A DNA stretch of 64,000 nucleotides from Phlebopus portentosus (Eukaryota; Basidiomycota; Agaricomycetes; Boletales; Boletinellaceae): NCBI GenBank assembly GCA_037892935.1, contig JAYXKI010000004.1, positions 1,302,001-1,366,000 of the forward strand, read 5' to 3'. Made by a program: the position numbers and the translations under genes. The notes beneath the pieces were generated by a model. That model had not been told where the DNA came from. It saw nothing but the letters and a program-made list of their open reading frames with translations, and made no database searches. Every line of letters starts with the position of its first letter. Within the stretch, counting starts at the first letter, position 1. This document shows, in pieces, positions 46,915-59,000 of this stretch.

Positions 46915-48992
46915 CTAAAACTTTCCCTTGAAGATGCTTCCTACAACGCAGTATTTACTTGCCAACATGATAGGGACCGAAGCAAGTACGACGGATCCTA
47001 GAAATGAGATCTACTGAGCAAGGTTGTGATGGGGACGAAACGAAAAGTAATACCGGAGTAGATCCCAACTTCACGGAATGTGTTATGATGCATTTTGATG
47101 GCTCCAGAAATCGGTGGTCCTGCCAACGCACCTAGACGAGGGAACCATCAAACATCGGTAAAAGGTGTAAAAAGGAGGGCCCCACCAAATGCCATGATTG
47201 TCATTTGCATTCCTGTCCGGCGTCCGACATCATGCAATGGCCCGAGTAGAGCGACAGGGATTGCGAAGAGACAGACGAAAACACCCGAGGCAATCCTAAG
47301 TTCTAGCATGTTAGTAGCCGTAAAGAGCGATGAACAGATGGGGAACATCAGGCACCCATAAAGAATGGCAATGGCAATGAATTCCCCCCTAGTCTCCATG
47401 AAAGGCCAGATGTATGTGAAGATAGCTGACAGAACTATGCTTATGGCCAATACATTCACGGTACCAATGGCCTGAGCAATCGGCCCACTCGCCAATCGGC
47501 CGATGGCAGATGCACCGTTGGATATTGCGACAAGATAAAACGCAAAGCGAGAGTCGATACCTCGCAGCTCTGCACTGACACTGAGGAATGTAAGCGCTAC
47601 ACTGGTATATCAGTGACGACTTTCTGATAGCAAGTGAGAACTGCGCACGGGTGTATAGTCCTAGAAAGGCAACAAATGTCGAGATAACATATAATGCATA
47701 CGCCGGAGAAGCAAATGGGCGTATATCGAGTAGTTTTGGGAGTACATTTGAAGGCGGGAGCCTGCTTCGCATACTCTAAAGTGATTTGAAAAACATTTCA
47801 GAAGTCAGATGAGAGTGGCGAGCCTGTTGACATATCCATACAAGAATAGCCACGATAAAGGCAGCCAAGTTGATAAATGCGATTGTCCGGATAGTCCATT
47901 TAAAGCTGCGGAGTCATAAGATCTTTGGCCTCACGACGACTATTTAACCACTCACCCTACTGAAGGGAGTAAATTGCGTATTATAATTGGGTAAGCGATG
48001 CCCCCCAACGAAACTCCAAACGTTATAATTGCGAAGGCTTGAGGTTTTCGGTACCTGACTGAATTTCATTGAATAATTTCATGAATGGGTATACGAGTCG
48101 AGATTCAAAGAAAGCACTTACACCAGTGCGAGATAGTCGAGATGCATGGGATATAAATGCAACTTGACGATACCTGCAAAAATGAGTAGAGAACTTGTTT
48201 CCAAACTATTGCAGACTCACCCCAAGGAGAAAACCTTGGCAAAGAAGGAATTGCCAATATTTGGTGCACTCTGCTGTAAGGAAATTGCCCGTAGTCATTA
48301 CAGCTGCAGCGACTATCAAGGTCGGTTTGAAGAAACCCAAGTCACAAAGACGACCAGCAAGAAGTCCCTGATGCAGGTTACTCAGCGTCGCACTGTAGTT
48401 CAGGGCATGGCTTAAGTACTCACAGGTAAGAAGATCATAGAGTACTAGATCCTGTCTCCTCAATATCGAGTTCGCAAAGAAACTTCTGACACACACCTGG
48501 AGCGATCCTATCCATGCACTGATTTTAGTCCCGGGTAAAAGGCACGTAAGAGTCCGCCGAATGGAGTGGTAATGATCTCAAACAAACATACATCTGCTGC
48601 GACGAATTGTGGGGCAAGAGAACGGTTTCGTAATAGGCTTGGTAAGTCTGTGGAAAGAGAAATGATCAATCAACTAGTACTAGGTTATGAGACTTCTCTA
48701 CATACTCCCCACGAGACAAAATAGCCAAAAGTGGAAAACGCCAGGACAAAGCCCTAGAGCCACAAATCGTGAGTCTGCGTCAGTCCGGGCCGGACGTGAT
48801 GCTACGACTCACCCCAAGTACCTGCAACCAAGCTTCTGTACCCCCGTCTGGCACTTGATCGAGTTGAGCGTTGTCCTGAGCCTGGCGCTCCTCAACAATG
48901 AGCTGATCAACAAGCTGAGGTTTCTTGCTGTCCTCAGGAACGACACTAGTGCGTTCTTCATCCAAAGGTATATTGATCGTTTCGGACGTCAT
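46915..48992 (-). CDS. MFS transporter, monocarboxylate (MCT/MCH) type
   Basis: Start ATG 48992 (MTSETINIPLDEERTSVV); a hydrophilic N-terminus leads to QVPDGGTEAWLQVLG, the PDGG.EAW motif that opens the first helix in the MCT group. Following exons include FVLAFSTFGYFVSWG, GLLAGRLCDLGFFKPTLIVA, LTAECTKYWQFLLCQGFLLG, VGVSLGGIAYPIIIRNLLPS, FVAFLGLYT, AISNGASAIGRLASGPIAQA, FPICSSLFTATNMLELRIAS, VALLGPLHDVGRRTGMQMTI and GPPISGAIKMHHNTFREVG. The last exon ends VVGSIFKGKF, a standard C-terminus for the group. About 450 residues, 12 helices expected. Known relatives carry monocarboxylates or related small acids; here it may export or import a pathway compound (inference). Its 5' flank is duplicated at about 56037-56500 without the gene. 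Confidence 0.85.
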
Positions 48993-51900
48993 GGTTCGAA
49001 GAGTTTGAGAGGGGCGAGAACGACTCAGCAGGAGGCAAGCGAGCGTGTGCAAAGAAGTTGGGACGTAACATGATAGGAACAGGCCAGCTATTCTTACTCC
49101 AGAGGTAGACTAAGGTGACAGGTCACATTTGGTTGAGAAGAACACTCAGTTTCGGCTAAAATTGAACATTTTCCTTTCGGTGAGCAAAGTGTTCGCCGTG
49201 ACGTAAAAACTTTATGTCCCGCTGTTTGTTTCATCACCGACCTCTGTGGTTACGTGACGAATATCGCAAAGGGAAGTTATTGGAATAAGGACAGACTATA
49301 TGTACTGTACATCGACAAATGGAGATAGTCAGCCATGAGACTATTACTGTAATATCAAAGCAAACGAACTTTTTGTGCTTCGTGAAGACTTGCTCCTGAT
49401 ATAAATCAATAGCGAGTCTTGGGGTCTTCGCTTCCCAATTGGCAGACAGGTACTAATAGGCGAGTTCACAATTTATCGAACATTTGAACTAGTATTCGAT
49501 CATTCATGCGACTACCCACGCTCTAGAACTAATCCCTTGATTCATACATCTCACACACGCAGGCGTATGTGCACCGCAATTTGTGCAAACGTGTATTTGT
49601 GATGGCCTTCATCTTCAACCCGTTGCTTCACTTGCGTATGGTCTCCATGGCCAAGATATAATCGACGAACGCTCCACAGAAAATAATGACTCCTAGATAG
49701 TAGTTATTCCTGGTGAAGTAAGCTACCATACAATTAGATGATAACCTCGACGAACGGCTATTGCTGACTCACTCCAACAGGACTCAGGGGAGTTCTCGTC
49801 CAGTTCAACGATGAGCCATGTCAAAAAAACGGCCGCTCCTCCGACAGAAATCGCGAAATAAGCAAATCCTTGGTTATTTATACCCCCAAATAAATAAAGC
49901 ATCCAGACAAAACAGATGGAGAAGCTAGTGACCACCGTCTTGATTTTTCCAACAAAGAGAAGGGAGGTCGACCAAATCCCGATTTTGCTATCGTCATCAC
50001 GATCTTGACTACCATATATCGTGTCTACATAATGGTCTTCAATCTGCCGCACTTATAGATCAGACGATAGTGACTGACCGTACGACATAGTCCAGCTGTT
50101 GAACGAAAGGATGAGAAGATGAAAGACGCAATGCTAGTTGCACACACCACCAGAGGCCAAACAGCATGACAGGTGCGGAGAGATTTTCCGGGGGAATCCC
50201 TTGCTTACAGTCGAGCCAAGAGACTAAAAATCCAAAATTGATCGCGACTCCCAGCCATGCTTGGGGCCAATATGTTACTCTTTTTAAAAGCGGGTAAAGA
50301 CATGACCTGTGACCAAATAGTCAGTTCGCCGATTGTCAACGCCCTGAAATATCCGCACAGTGGGAAGAGCTGTACCATCGCCGCCCAGAATCTAGACGGA
50401 GGTTTAACATTCCATAAGAATGACAAAAACAGACACGTACGCAGGTCGTTCAAATGTTAAGAAGAACAGTACGTTCAGCGCGAATTGGAATAAGAGAAAT
50501 ACAACGGCTGAAAACACAGAGATCCTGCCAGAAGCGATTGGTCTGTTTCTGGTTCTCGCTGTTAGAAGATCCATTAAGATACAAATAGTCTAGAAGATCA
50601 AGACATCGAGTACTGACCGACAGATGCGTCGAACTCACGATCCAGTATATCATTGATCGTGCAGGCAGCGCTGCGCATGAGAAAGGCTCCAATTCCACAT
50701 TTGGTAAATTTCCAAAGGAAATCATGATAAGGGAGCAGACCAGGCCTGGCTGCCGAAACGAGGCCATATGCTGTTTAAGGGAGCTATGGTTCATATGACA
50801 TTCACCGCTGGATTTGGGACGAACCATAGGGCCAAAACACTGCCATTCCTCCAGCCGGCTATCGAGTCCAGTGAGTGAGTGAGTGAGTGAGTCTGATTCG
50901 CAGATAACCGTGAAAGGAAGCTCACCTTGTCGGCTCGAATAAGCTGGACATAATTCCAGATCATCGGTCCACGGGACAGGGAGGTAAGGCGACCTCAAGT
51001 CTAGTTCTCGGCAAGCACGAGCGCCAATTTTCGTAAGCTTATCGTTTTGGGTGTTATATACGTTCAGACGGGCACAGGCATGAGAAAAGGAGGCTGATGG
51101 ACAAGGGAGCGACGGTACTGGAAGAAAATACGTCGGTATTTGCATTTCTGCCGGTTCCCGTTCTTTTGACGATGTCTTGATATCGATACGACAGGACAGG
51201 ACTGACATACACACGGAAGTTAGAAGGAACCGATTAGTTCGATCAGATATACGGAACTCACATCGTTTCTGGGAAAGATTTGGCGAAAGGGTAGATGCCG
51301 TGTTCAGTTGTGCTACACATAGCATCTTTCCTTATCCGAGAGAAGAGACTGCCGACTGCCTGATGGGAAGGTGACGAACCTCATGAATTTATCGTTCGCT
51401 AGTGGTTTCTAATTCTAGTCGTCCCGACTGTTACTATTCGGTATCTGGGATCATCAAAGTTGAAGTGACTAGTCAAGCTAAGCAACTATCAATGCCCGCC
51501 GTATTACACGAGATTAGTGTAGCGATTTTGCGTCGGATGACATCGGGATTATTTGATGGCAAGGGTTACGTAATCAGCCGGCTGTCTGCGTGCGTCGTCC
51601 CTTTTCGCGTCGCATATAAGCCCATCTCAATTTGACGGACGGGCAGTGCGGTGAGTCTGGCAAGGTTTGGGGATTCTGAAGGGAGGATGCCGAGATAATG
51701 TAGGTGACAGTAAAATTGAGGCAAATCGATGGTCAGTCAGACGTCGATCCTTCACGGCACGGGACCGTGAAATACATATGTCTGGTCACAAATCTTCCGC
51801 AAGGGATTGATTCAGCTCAACTTTTACAGAAGAAAAGATTCCGCAATACTGAATTGTGCCGTGCTAGCTGGTATGAATGTTCTATAAACCGTCACACCCA

Positions 51901-52264
51901 ACGTTGACCTTACACCGTCTCATATAGTAGATCCCAATTGCAGAAAAGAGGTACTGGTTATCACGAGAAGACGAGCAATCCGAAATGCTCCCATGTGCCG
52001 CCGTAGTAATAATAATACTTGATCCCCGGGCACCCATGTTCCGATTTCATCGATGATGCATCACGACGAAGCTACTCGTCTCACCTCTTGATCATCAGAA
52101 AGCGGCACACATATTGCGACAATCCATCACTGTGCTCCATATCACACCTCCGATTCACCGTCGTTTCGCCGGTATCGCGGTAGGCTCTCTTTCATCACGG
52201 CAAACGTGTCAACATGCTTCGAAGATTCTTGGTTCTGAACCACATCATACTTCTCTCATCTCGC
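48975..52264. repeat. Segmental duplication, copy A
   Basis: Contains the MFS start and promoter, one UbiA gene and the sequence upstream of UbiA. It is homologous to copy B at 56020-59679. Identity varies along the unit: low in the MFS promoter part, about 98% over 49603-50997 (UbiA with introns), weak at 51000-51780 and about 90% at 51789-52264. Confidence 0.85.
49628..50964 (-). CDS. UbiA-family aromatic prenyltransferase, copy A
   Basis: Spliced reading: MIWNYVQLIRADK (50964-50926), intron, PAGGMAVFWPYA, intron, YGLVSAARPGLLPYHDF and SAACTINDILDREFDASV, which has the NDxxDxxxD prenyl-diphosphate motif. Then RTRNRPIASGRISVFSAVVF, YPLLKRVTYWPQAWLGVAIN, GLWCWTMSYDTIYGSQDRDD (second aspartate-rich motif), SKIGIWSTSLLFVG, and a final exon YFTRNNYYLGVIIFCGAFVD ending AMETIRK. 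Roughly 300 residues with several membrane helices, as in COQ2-like enzymes. Known chemistry: transfer of a prenyl chain to an aromatic acid or phenol at a membrane; fungal secondary-metabolism members include the farnesyltransferase of mycophenolic acid. All joins keep frame, so the copy looks functional. An additional upstream exon cannot be excluded. Confidence 0.9.
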
Positions 52265-52399
52265 CACTACTAGTTGCACCCATTATAAGATAATGACGGT
52301 GATGGGACCGCGGACCATTGCGAATGGGTACGCACATATTGCGTTATGAAATTTTGGCGATCGCTTTCTTTTGCATATGGGAGTGTGGTGGGCGACCTG
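50965..52399. other. Upstream region of UbiA copy A
   Basis: No gene recognised. A 291-codon minus frame (51325-50450) is a reading through UbiA introns in the wrong frame. The part 51789-52264 is conserved in copy B at 59203-59679 although it is not coding. Confidence 0.5.
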
Positions 52400-52885
52400 T
52401 TGTACAATTTTAATGGAGGACAGGTTTACAATGGTCATTGTACTATCTTGACGCTACAGAATGGCGGAGGAATCTTTACGATCGGTTTTGTTCTATTTGG
52501 GCGGCAAGATTCTGTAAAATGGACGAGACAGTTTAAAAATGACCATTTATACTATTTGAAGGGCATGATTGTATAAAATGATGGAGAACATTTTGCAATG
52601 GCCGTTGTACTATTTTGACGGCAGGATTGTATAAAATGGACAAGAAAGTTTTACACTGGCCATAATATTATTTGGGTGGCAGGATTTTATAAAACAAGAG
52701 AGATGGTTTTACATCAACCATTATATTATTTGGACGGCAGGATTGTATAAAATGAGGGAGAACATTTCATAACGAGCATTGTACTATGTGGGTAGCACGG
52801 TTTTATGAAATGGGCGAGAAAGTTTTGCAATAACTATTCTATTACTTGGGCAGCAGGATTGTATAAAATGAGGATATACTGCTGT
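52400..52885. repeat. Minisatellite, about 8 units of roughly 58 bp
   Basis: A degenerate unit containing GGCAGGATTGTATAAAATG followed by GAGAA.GTTTT.CA.TGGCCATT.TACTATTTGG recurs about every 58 bp (cores near 52500, 52558, 52617, 52675, 52733, 52792 and 52850, with weaker units before). It ends in a T run at about 52885. It lies just beyond the end of duplication copy A. Confidence 0.8.
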
Positions 52886-53358
52886 TTTTTTTTTTTTTCA
52901 GAATTGTTTGATTAGAAAGACTGGAAAGTTGATGTGTCACCCTCAGAAAACCTCGAAAACCCGCCAAACATCAATTTTCTCCGCAAGTAAGCCGAGTCAT
53001 GTATCCCTGTAGTCCTGTGGAAATAGACCTGATATAGCGCGCAGATGTATGTGAAAATAATTGAGATTGAGCATCGGAATGTGTTGGAAACGAATAGAAG
53101 ACATTTGCCGGCATGGGGACGCCATTCTCTTTCTCGCAGCCTGGCTCTCTGCAGCAGTGGAGATTGGCAGGGATAGGCCCTGTCGCCTAGGAAAGAGAAT
53201 AGCTTGTATCCTCTGTCTGGGAAGACTCCATGCTAACCACTACACCAATGATGCTCAATATATGATCTCTTTTTCTTGTTATAAAAATAATACTGAGGTG
53301 ACTTCGAAAACATCTCAAACTACTCGGCTACTAATACATACAGCGCACAGTCGAAAAC
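52886..53358. other. Intergenic, with a tRNA-like 5' half
   Basis: No protein gene is recognised. It contains the tRNA-like fragment at 53221-53254 described separately. Confidence 0.4.
53221..53254 (-). other. tRNA-like 5' half (A-box region only)
   Basis: On the minus strand the sequence starts GCATCATTGGTGTAGTGGTT and continues AGCATGGAG. This fits an acceptor strand, D-stem GTGT paired with GCAT, and the A-box loop AGTGGTTA of eukaryotic tRNAs. No matching anticodon stem, B box or 3' acceptor strand follows. It is a tRNA relic or the head of a tRNA-derived SINE, not a working tRNA gene. Confidence 0.5.
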
Positions 53359-55252
53359 CTATGCAGGGCCAGCGGTGACAGCTGGCTTGAACACAGGGCT
53401 TATTGGGTTCTTGCGTACTCCATGGAATTTCCATCCAGAGGGAGTTAATATATCTTTAAAGCCTTCAATAGTGCGCTCTCCCGCATTCAGAACGCAAAAC
53501 ACCTGTCACGAAGTTAAGTTATGGCTTCAAAACAAAATAGGGAAAGTGAAACGTACAGCGACATCTGCTGAATATGAGAGTAAACTCGCTCCACCCAGGT
53601 TGGGGAGCAATGGAGACGGCGGCCTCGTAGCATCTTGATCGGTACCGCAGACATGATCGAGTACATTGTCAATGACCAAGAGCTTTGTATTTGGGCCTGC
53701 GGCATTACGCAGGTGTCGCAGAATCTTTATCGCGTACTTGTCGGGCCAATCGTGAATGACGTTTCTCAGCAGAAAAACATCGACGGGTCCAGGTAGTTTG
53801 GGTTGTTCCTCGAAGAAGTCGACTCCTGAGTCGATTTCAAATAATTAGAGATCGGTTGTCAAAGGCGAAGTAACTGATATACCTAGGAAATGGACCTTGT
53901 TCTCGGCTACGTGAGATGGAAGGTTTTCTTCCCAGAACTAATTATTCTTGATGAGACGTCACCTCACAATGAAGCAATCCCGCTCACCGACTTCGCTTGA
54001 TCCATAACAAGTGGTCTGTCTTCAACGACGATATGCAACTTCGGATGTGCCTTCGCAATTTCAAGCGCAACATGTCCCAAGCCGCCTCCGACATCGACGA
54101 CGATACCTCCATCGGGAAGACTTTCCCAGTCGAAACCTAAAACAGAAACACGTATACGTCGGTTCCAACCATTCTTCCTTAAAAAACGTCTGGCTCACTC
54201 GACACGATGGCAGCTGGAGTGTGCATCTTGTTGGCGCCGGCCATTGCTGTGGCGAATCTCTTGCGGCGATATTCCTCTGTTGGCCTATCTAAGAACTCGA
54301 AAAGTGTATCGGTCGTTTTGATCGCTTTCTGCAAAGCTGAGCAATTTGGCTCCTCTGAGAATTTTGTGTTCGGATCCGTCATCATTTCGACGAGGTAGGA
54401 TCCGGACTTTATGCACTCATCGGCGCTATTATTAAGCAGGTTATTGGAATCGTCAAGAGGTCAATTGCAACTCTACCGAGACTCACCCATAGCCTGCCAT
54501 CGCGGACATTCCTTTGGAGTTGTCGTGTTTGCTTAGCTGGCTGCAAAGCGATTCAGAAATTCGTTCCCTTTCAGCGCTTGTACTTACTCGAAGCCCTCGT
54601 TTATCTCTTTTCCTGAGTCCAGGAGCGACGAAAGCAGGTTATTGGCAAAAATATCAGGACTGACTTCTCGAAACCAATGTTCCGTCGCAAGGTATCTAAG
54701 AATACGAGCTTATGCAAGAATTTACCTAATCCGATGGCCTGTTTCATACGATGCCACTCACACAGTTTCTTAGTGTCCATACCACTCTTTGAGGCTATTT
54801 CGTTTATGTGGAGACCCTATTTAAGCGTGAGCTGCGAGAACTGCTTGACAGGTTTCGCTATCTCTACCTTTGGACCTGCATCGCGTAGAATTTCCGCAAC
54901 GTTTCCTGCTTCGACAACACCGAGTGCAGCGGGAAGGGTGTACTTAAATAAGATATGTAAGGGTCCGGAAATGAAATTAAAAGCAATCGTTTGTACCCAC
55001 TCTAAATGCTGAAATGATCATAGTGGCTGGAGGAGGCCGAACAGTCGCGATCAACTGCGTCGCCGCTGACACAATGAGACTGATCGAGCGCATGACTGCG
55101 GGTTGGCTGCGAATTCCATGGCGCGTGAATTCTGATGGCTGAATGGGATCATTCAGTGAAGGGAAAGGCGTTCCTGCCGCTTCACACGCGGCCGTTATAC
55201 TATCTACGGATGAAGAGATTATGTCACGAAGAGCTTTCAAATCGTCATTCAT
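53359..55252 (-). CDS. SAM-dependent O-methyltransferase (COMT-like)
   Basis: Start ATG 55252 (MNDDLKALRDIISSSVDSIT). N-terminal dimerisation/winged-helix part: ATQLIATVRPPPATMIISAF, LGVVEAGNVAEILRDAGPKV, LHINEIASKSGMDTKKLC. Then MTDPNTKFSEEPNCSALQKA, RKRFATAMAGANKMHTPAAI, the SAM site PDGGIVVDVGGGLGHVALEI, HPKLHIVVEDRPLVMDQAK, and the catalytic-His region VFLLRNVIHDWPDKYAIKIL. It ends GWKFHGVRKNPISPVFKPAV TAGPA. About 460 residues, many short exons, all in frame where checked. Fungal relatives O-methylate phenolic intermediates. Its position between two UbiA genes suggests that it acts on a prenylated phenol. Confidence 0.9.
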
Positions 55253-56019
55253 CTTGTAGTATGATCGTGTTGGGTGGTTCCGCTGTAAGGTGCAAATTGG
55301 TCCATGCTTTTTATACGTGTCCGTAACAAGTGATCCAGAAGGGTAAGTTGCGAGTCAGTCTAGTCAGTTGGACACGTGCCTTAGTGGCCTCCAGATACTC
55401 TAAGTAATTGCTTTTACGGCGGCTATCCGGATCAGCGAGTTATTTCGATGGAATCGCATAACTGGAAATTGGCAATATAAATAGTCATCGAGAACTTTTG
55501 TTGTACTCCGCCGAATCCGCAACCTAAACTTTCGAGCGGAATCAGATCTTCTTAGACTTTCACATTAGTCTCTTCTCTGTGCAGATGGGATAGATCGCAC
55601 TTTAGCCTCGGCATACAGATTGGAACTGAAGATGTTTGATTTATGATTTAAGAAGGCTACAAAAACAGCGTACTTTCCACACATGCGCAGTTCTGACAAG
55701 GTTGTCTTTGATCTGCTCAACCCTACGAAAACGTCCGATTGTCTTCTATCCAATATCAATCACTATCGAGATTTTTCTCGTCAGTGAAGATAGAGAAACT
55801 CACAGGCGGATCAGACCCATCAGACCAAGTCTTGCCTTGAATCAACTAGTGCCATTCTGAAGCTCGTGAAGGCTACCTTGCGCGGATTTGGCACTATCAG
55901 TCCCACGTCGTTGAAGTGGACGTTACGATGACGTAATGACTGCAACTTTCCCGCGTCCTCTGACCCCGTGGGAACGTTTTCCCTCGCGCGTCGATGTCCT
56001 CAGGTAAGATCCCAAGATG
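55253..56019. other. Intergenic upstream of the O-methyltransferase
   Basis: No gene recognised. Immediately beyond it (56037-56500) lies a duplicated MFS promoter that points this way. Confidence 0.45.
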
Positions 56020-59000
56020 TCGGCTGTTTCGGACGTCATGGTTTGAAGGGTCCAAGGGGGATGAGGGCAACTCAGAATGACTCAGGTGAATATATTCAAA
56101 GCATCGGAACTCGGAACATACCATAAGAGGAACGGAGGGCTGAGAGTGACAGTTTCGCTTCACCATCTGCCTTTCGGTGAATAAAGTGTTTGCCATGACA
56201 TGACCAACTCATTTCCGGTATTTCTTTCATCACACAGTGTGTAGTGACGTAACGAACATGGACAAATGGAGACACCGTGAAGATATGCTGCTAATTTAGT
56301 TCTATACTAGTAGTGCATCTTGGGGTCTTGCATGAGAAGTCTGACGGCTCGTCCTTAGTTACATTCCAGCTCCAGCTGCCGAAGTCGACAGACAAGAGGG
56401 CCTGTTTGCAATTTATCGAATGTTTGAACTGATACACGATCATTCATACCACCATTCACATTCTAGAACTAACTGATCCTTGATGTGTACATACGAGAGT
56501 AATTGGGATGACCTTCATCTTCAACCCGTTGCTTCACTTGCGTATGGTCTCCATGGCCAAGATATAATCGACAAACGCTCCACAGAAAATAATGACTCCT
56601 AGATAGTAGTTATTTCTGGTGAAGTAAGCTACCATACAATTAGATGATAACCTCGACGAACGGCTATTGCTGACTCACTCCAACAGGACTCAGGGGAGTT
56701 CTCGTCCAGTTCAACGATGAGCCATGTCAAAAAAACGGCCGCTCCTCCGACAGAAATCGCGAAATAAGCAAATCCTTGGTTATTTATACCCCCAAATAAA
56801 TAAAGCATCCAGACAAAACAGATGGAGAAGCTAGTGACCACCGTCTTGATTTTTCCAACAAAGAGAAGGGAGGTCGACCAAATCCCGATTTTGCTATCGT
56901 CATCACGATCTTGACTACCATATATCGTGTCTACATAATGGTCTTCAATCTGCCGCACTTATAGATCAGACGATAGCAACTGACCGTACGACATAGTCCA
57001 GCTGTTGAACGAAAGGATGAGAATACGAAAGTCATAATGCTAGTTGCACATACCACCAGAGGCCAAACAGCATGACAGGTGCGGAGAGATTTTCCGGGGG
57101 AATCCCTTGCTTACAGTCGAGCCAAGAGACTAAAAATCCAAAATTGATCGCGACTCCCAGCCATGCTTGGGGCCAATATGTTACTCTTTTTAAAAGCGGG
57201 TATAGACATGACCTGTGACCAAATAGTTAGTTCGCCGATTGTCAACGCCCTGAAATATCCGCACAGTGGGAAGAGCTGTACCATCGCCGCCCAGAATCTA
57301 GACGGAGGTTCAACATTCCATAAGAATGACAAAAATAGACGCGTACGCAGGTCGTTCAAATGTCAAGAAGAACAGTATGTTCAGCGCCAACTGGAATAAG
57401 AGAAATACAACGGCTGAAAACACAGAGATCCTGCCAGAAGCGATTGGTCTGTTTCTGGTTCTCGCTGTTAGAAGATCCATTAAGATACAAATAGTCTAGA
57501 AGATCAAGACATCGAGTACTGACCGACAGATGCGTCGAACTCACGATCCAGTATATCATTGATCGTGCAGGCAGCGCTGCGCATGAGAAAGGCTCCAATT
57601 CCACATTTGGTAAATTTCCAAAGGAAATCATGATAAGGGAGCAGACCAGGCCTAGCTGCCGAAACGAGGCCATATGCTGTTTAAGGGAGCTATGGCTCAT
57701 ATGACATTCACCGCTGGATTTGGGACGAACCATAGGGCCAAAACACTGCCATTCCTCCGGCCGGCTATCGAGTCCAGTGAGTGAGTGGGTCTGATTCGCA
57801 GATAACCGTGAAAGGAAGCTCACCTTGTCGGCTCGAATGAGCTGGACATAATTCCAGATCATCGGTCCACGGGACAGGGAGGTAAGGCGACCTCAAAACT
57901 AGTAACTGTCTTGAGAACTGGGCACAAAGCCCCTGTAAGAAATGTGCTGAGTATTTACGTTAAGTGATTTCGTTCCCGATAAGCACGGATTCCAATTTTC
58001 GTAAGCTTTTCGATAGGTGCTATATACGCTCAGACAGGCACAGACATGATAAAAGGTTGATGGACAAGGGAAAGGCGGAATTCGAAGAAATATGTCCGTA
58101 ATTGTATGTTTGACGGTTTCAATTCTTTCGGCGATGTCTTGATATCGGTGTAGCAGAACGAACTGGACTGACATACGATCGACTCACACGGAAGTTCGAA
58201 AGGACCAGTTAGTTACGGATCAGACATACAGAATTCACACAATTTCTAATGATCTGGCGAGACGTCATATCCAGTTGTGTTACGCACGGTCTTTCCTGCC
58301 CTCGAAAAAGTAAGAGATCAGTAATTACCTGATGGAATGGGGACGCACCGCCGAAACATCATTGGCTAGCCGTTTCTCATCCAACTGTTACCATTTGACA
58401 TCTAAAACCATCAAGTTTTTGCGGAGACCAGTCAGACGATCGTTAATAATATCCGTACTACATGGGATAAGCAGCAACGAATTAGCAAGTCAGCTGCAAC
58501 ACGCCTTGTAAATGAGAAAGTCAAATGGGAGTAAAAGAAACAGCGAAAAGGCGTTACAGTCGGTGATTAGTGTCGGAGGATATCGGGATCATCATGAGGA
58601 TCAGAGTTACGTAACACGCCGACTCCTTTTGGATTCGTCGTCAGAAGGTATTTCTATCCACGAAGACGAAATACTAAGACTGAGAAACATGCATGGCTCC
58701 GTTATAGGGTTGTAGTATGGTCTGGCACGCTGCTATTGAGGGGCTTCTTTTAACCGAGCACCAAGGGCAAGTTATTATTACTGAACTTGCGCTGAATGTT
58801 TATCCTGAGCTGAGCTTTATACGTGGTTCTCTTGCAGTTTTGGCCTGCCCGAAAAAGTGCACTAAGTTCATCAGGAATAGAATCGATGTCTACGCCCGTG
58901 CACTCCTGCTTTTGTATTCTCTGCCTTCTGGTCGCCTGTTGGCCTGTTGCATGCAATGGTCGATGACAAGGCGACGTCACTGTTCCGCGTCTCTGCGTCG

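Noticed and set aside
50450..51325. Long minus-strand open frame of 291 codons
   Set aside because: It overlaps the UbiA exons in a wrong frame and reads through their introns; the spliced UbiA reading with NDILDREFD and DTIYGSQDRDDD explains the region.
53221..53254. Functional tRNA gene
   Set aside because: Only the acceptor 5' strand and D arm are present; no anticodon stem, T arm or 3' acceptor strand follows.
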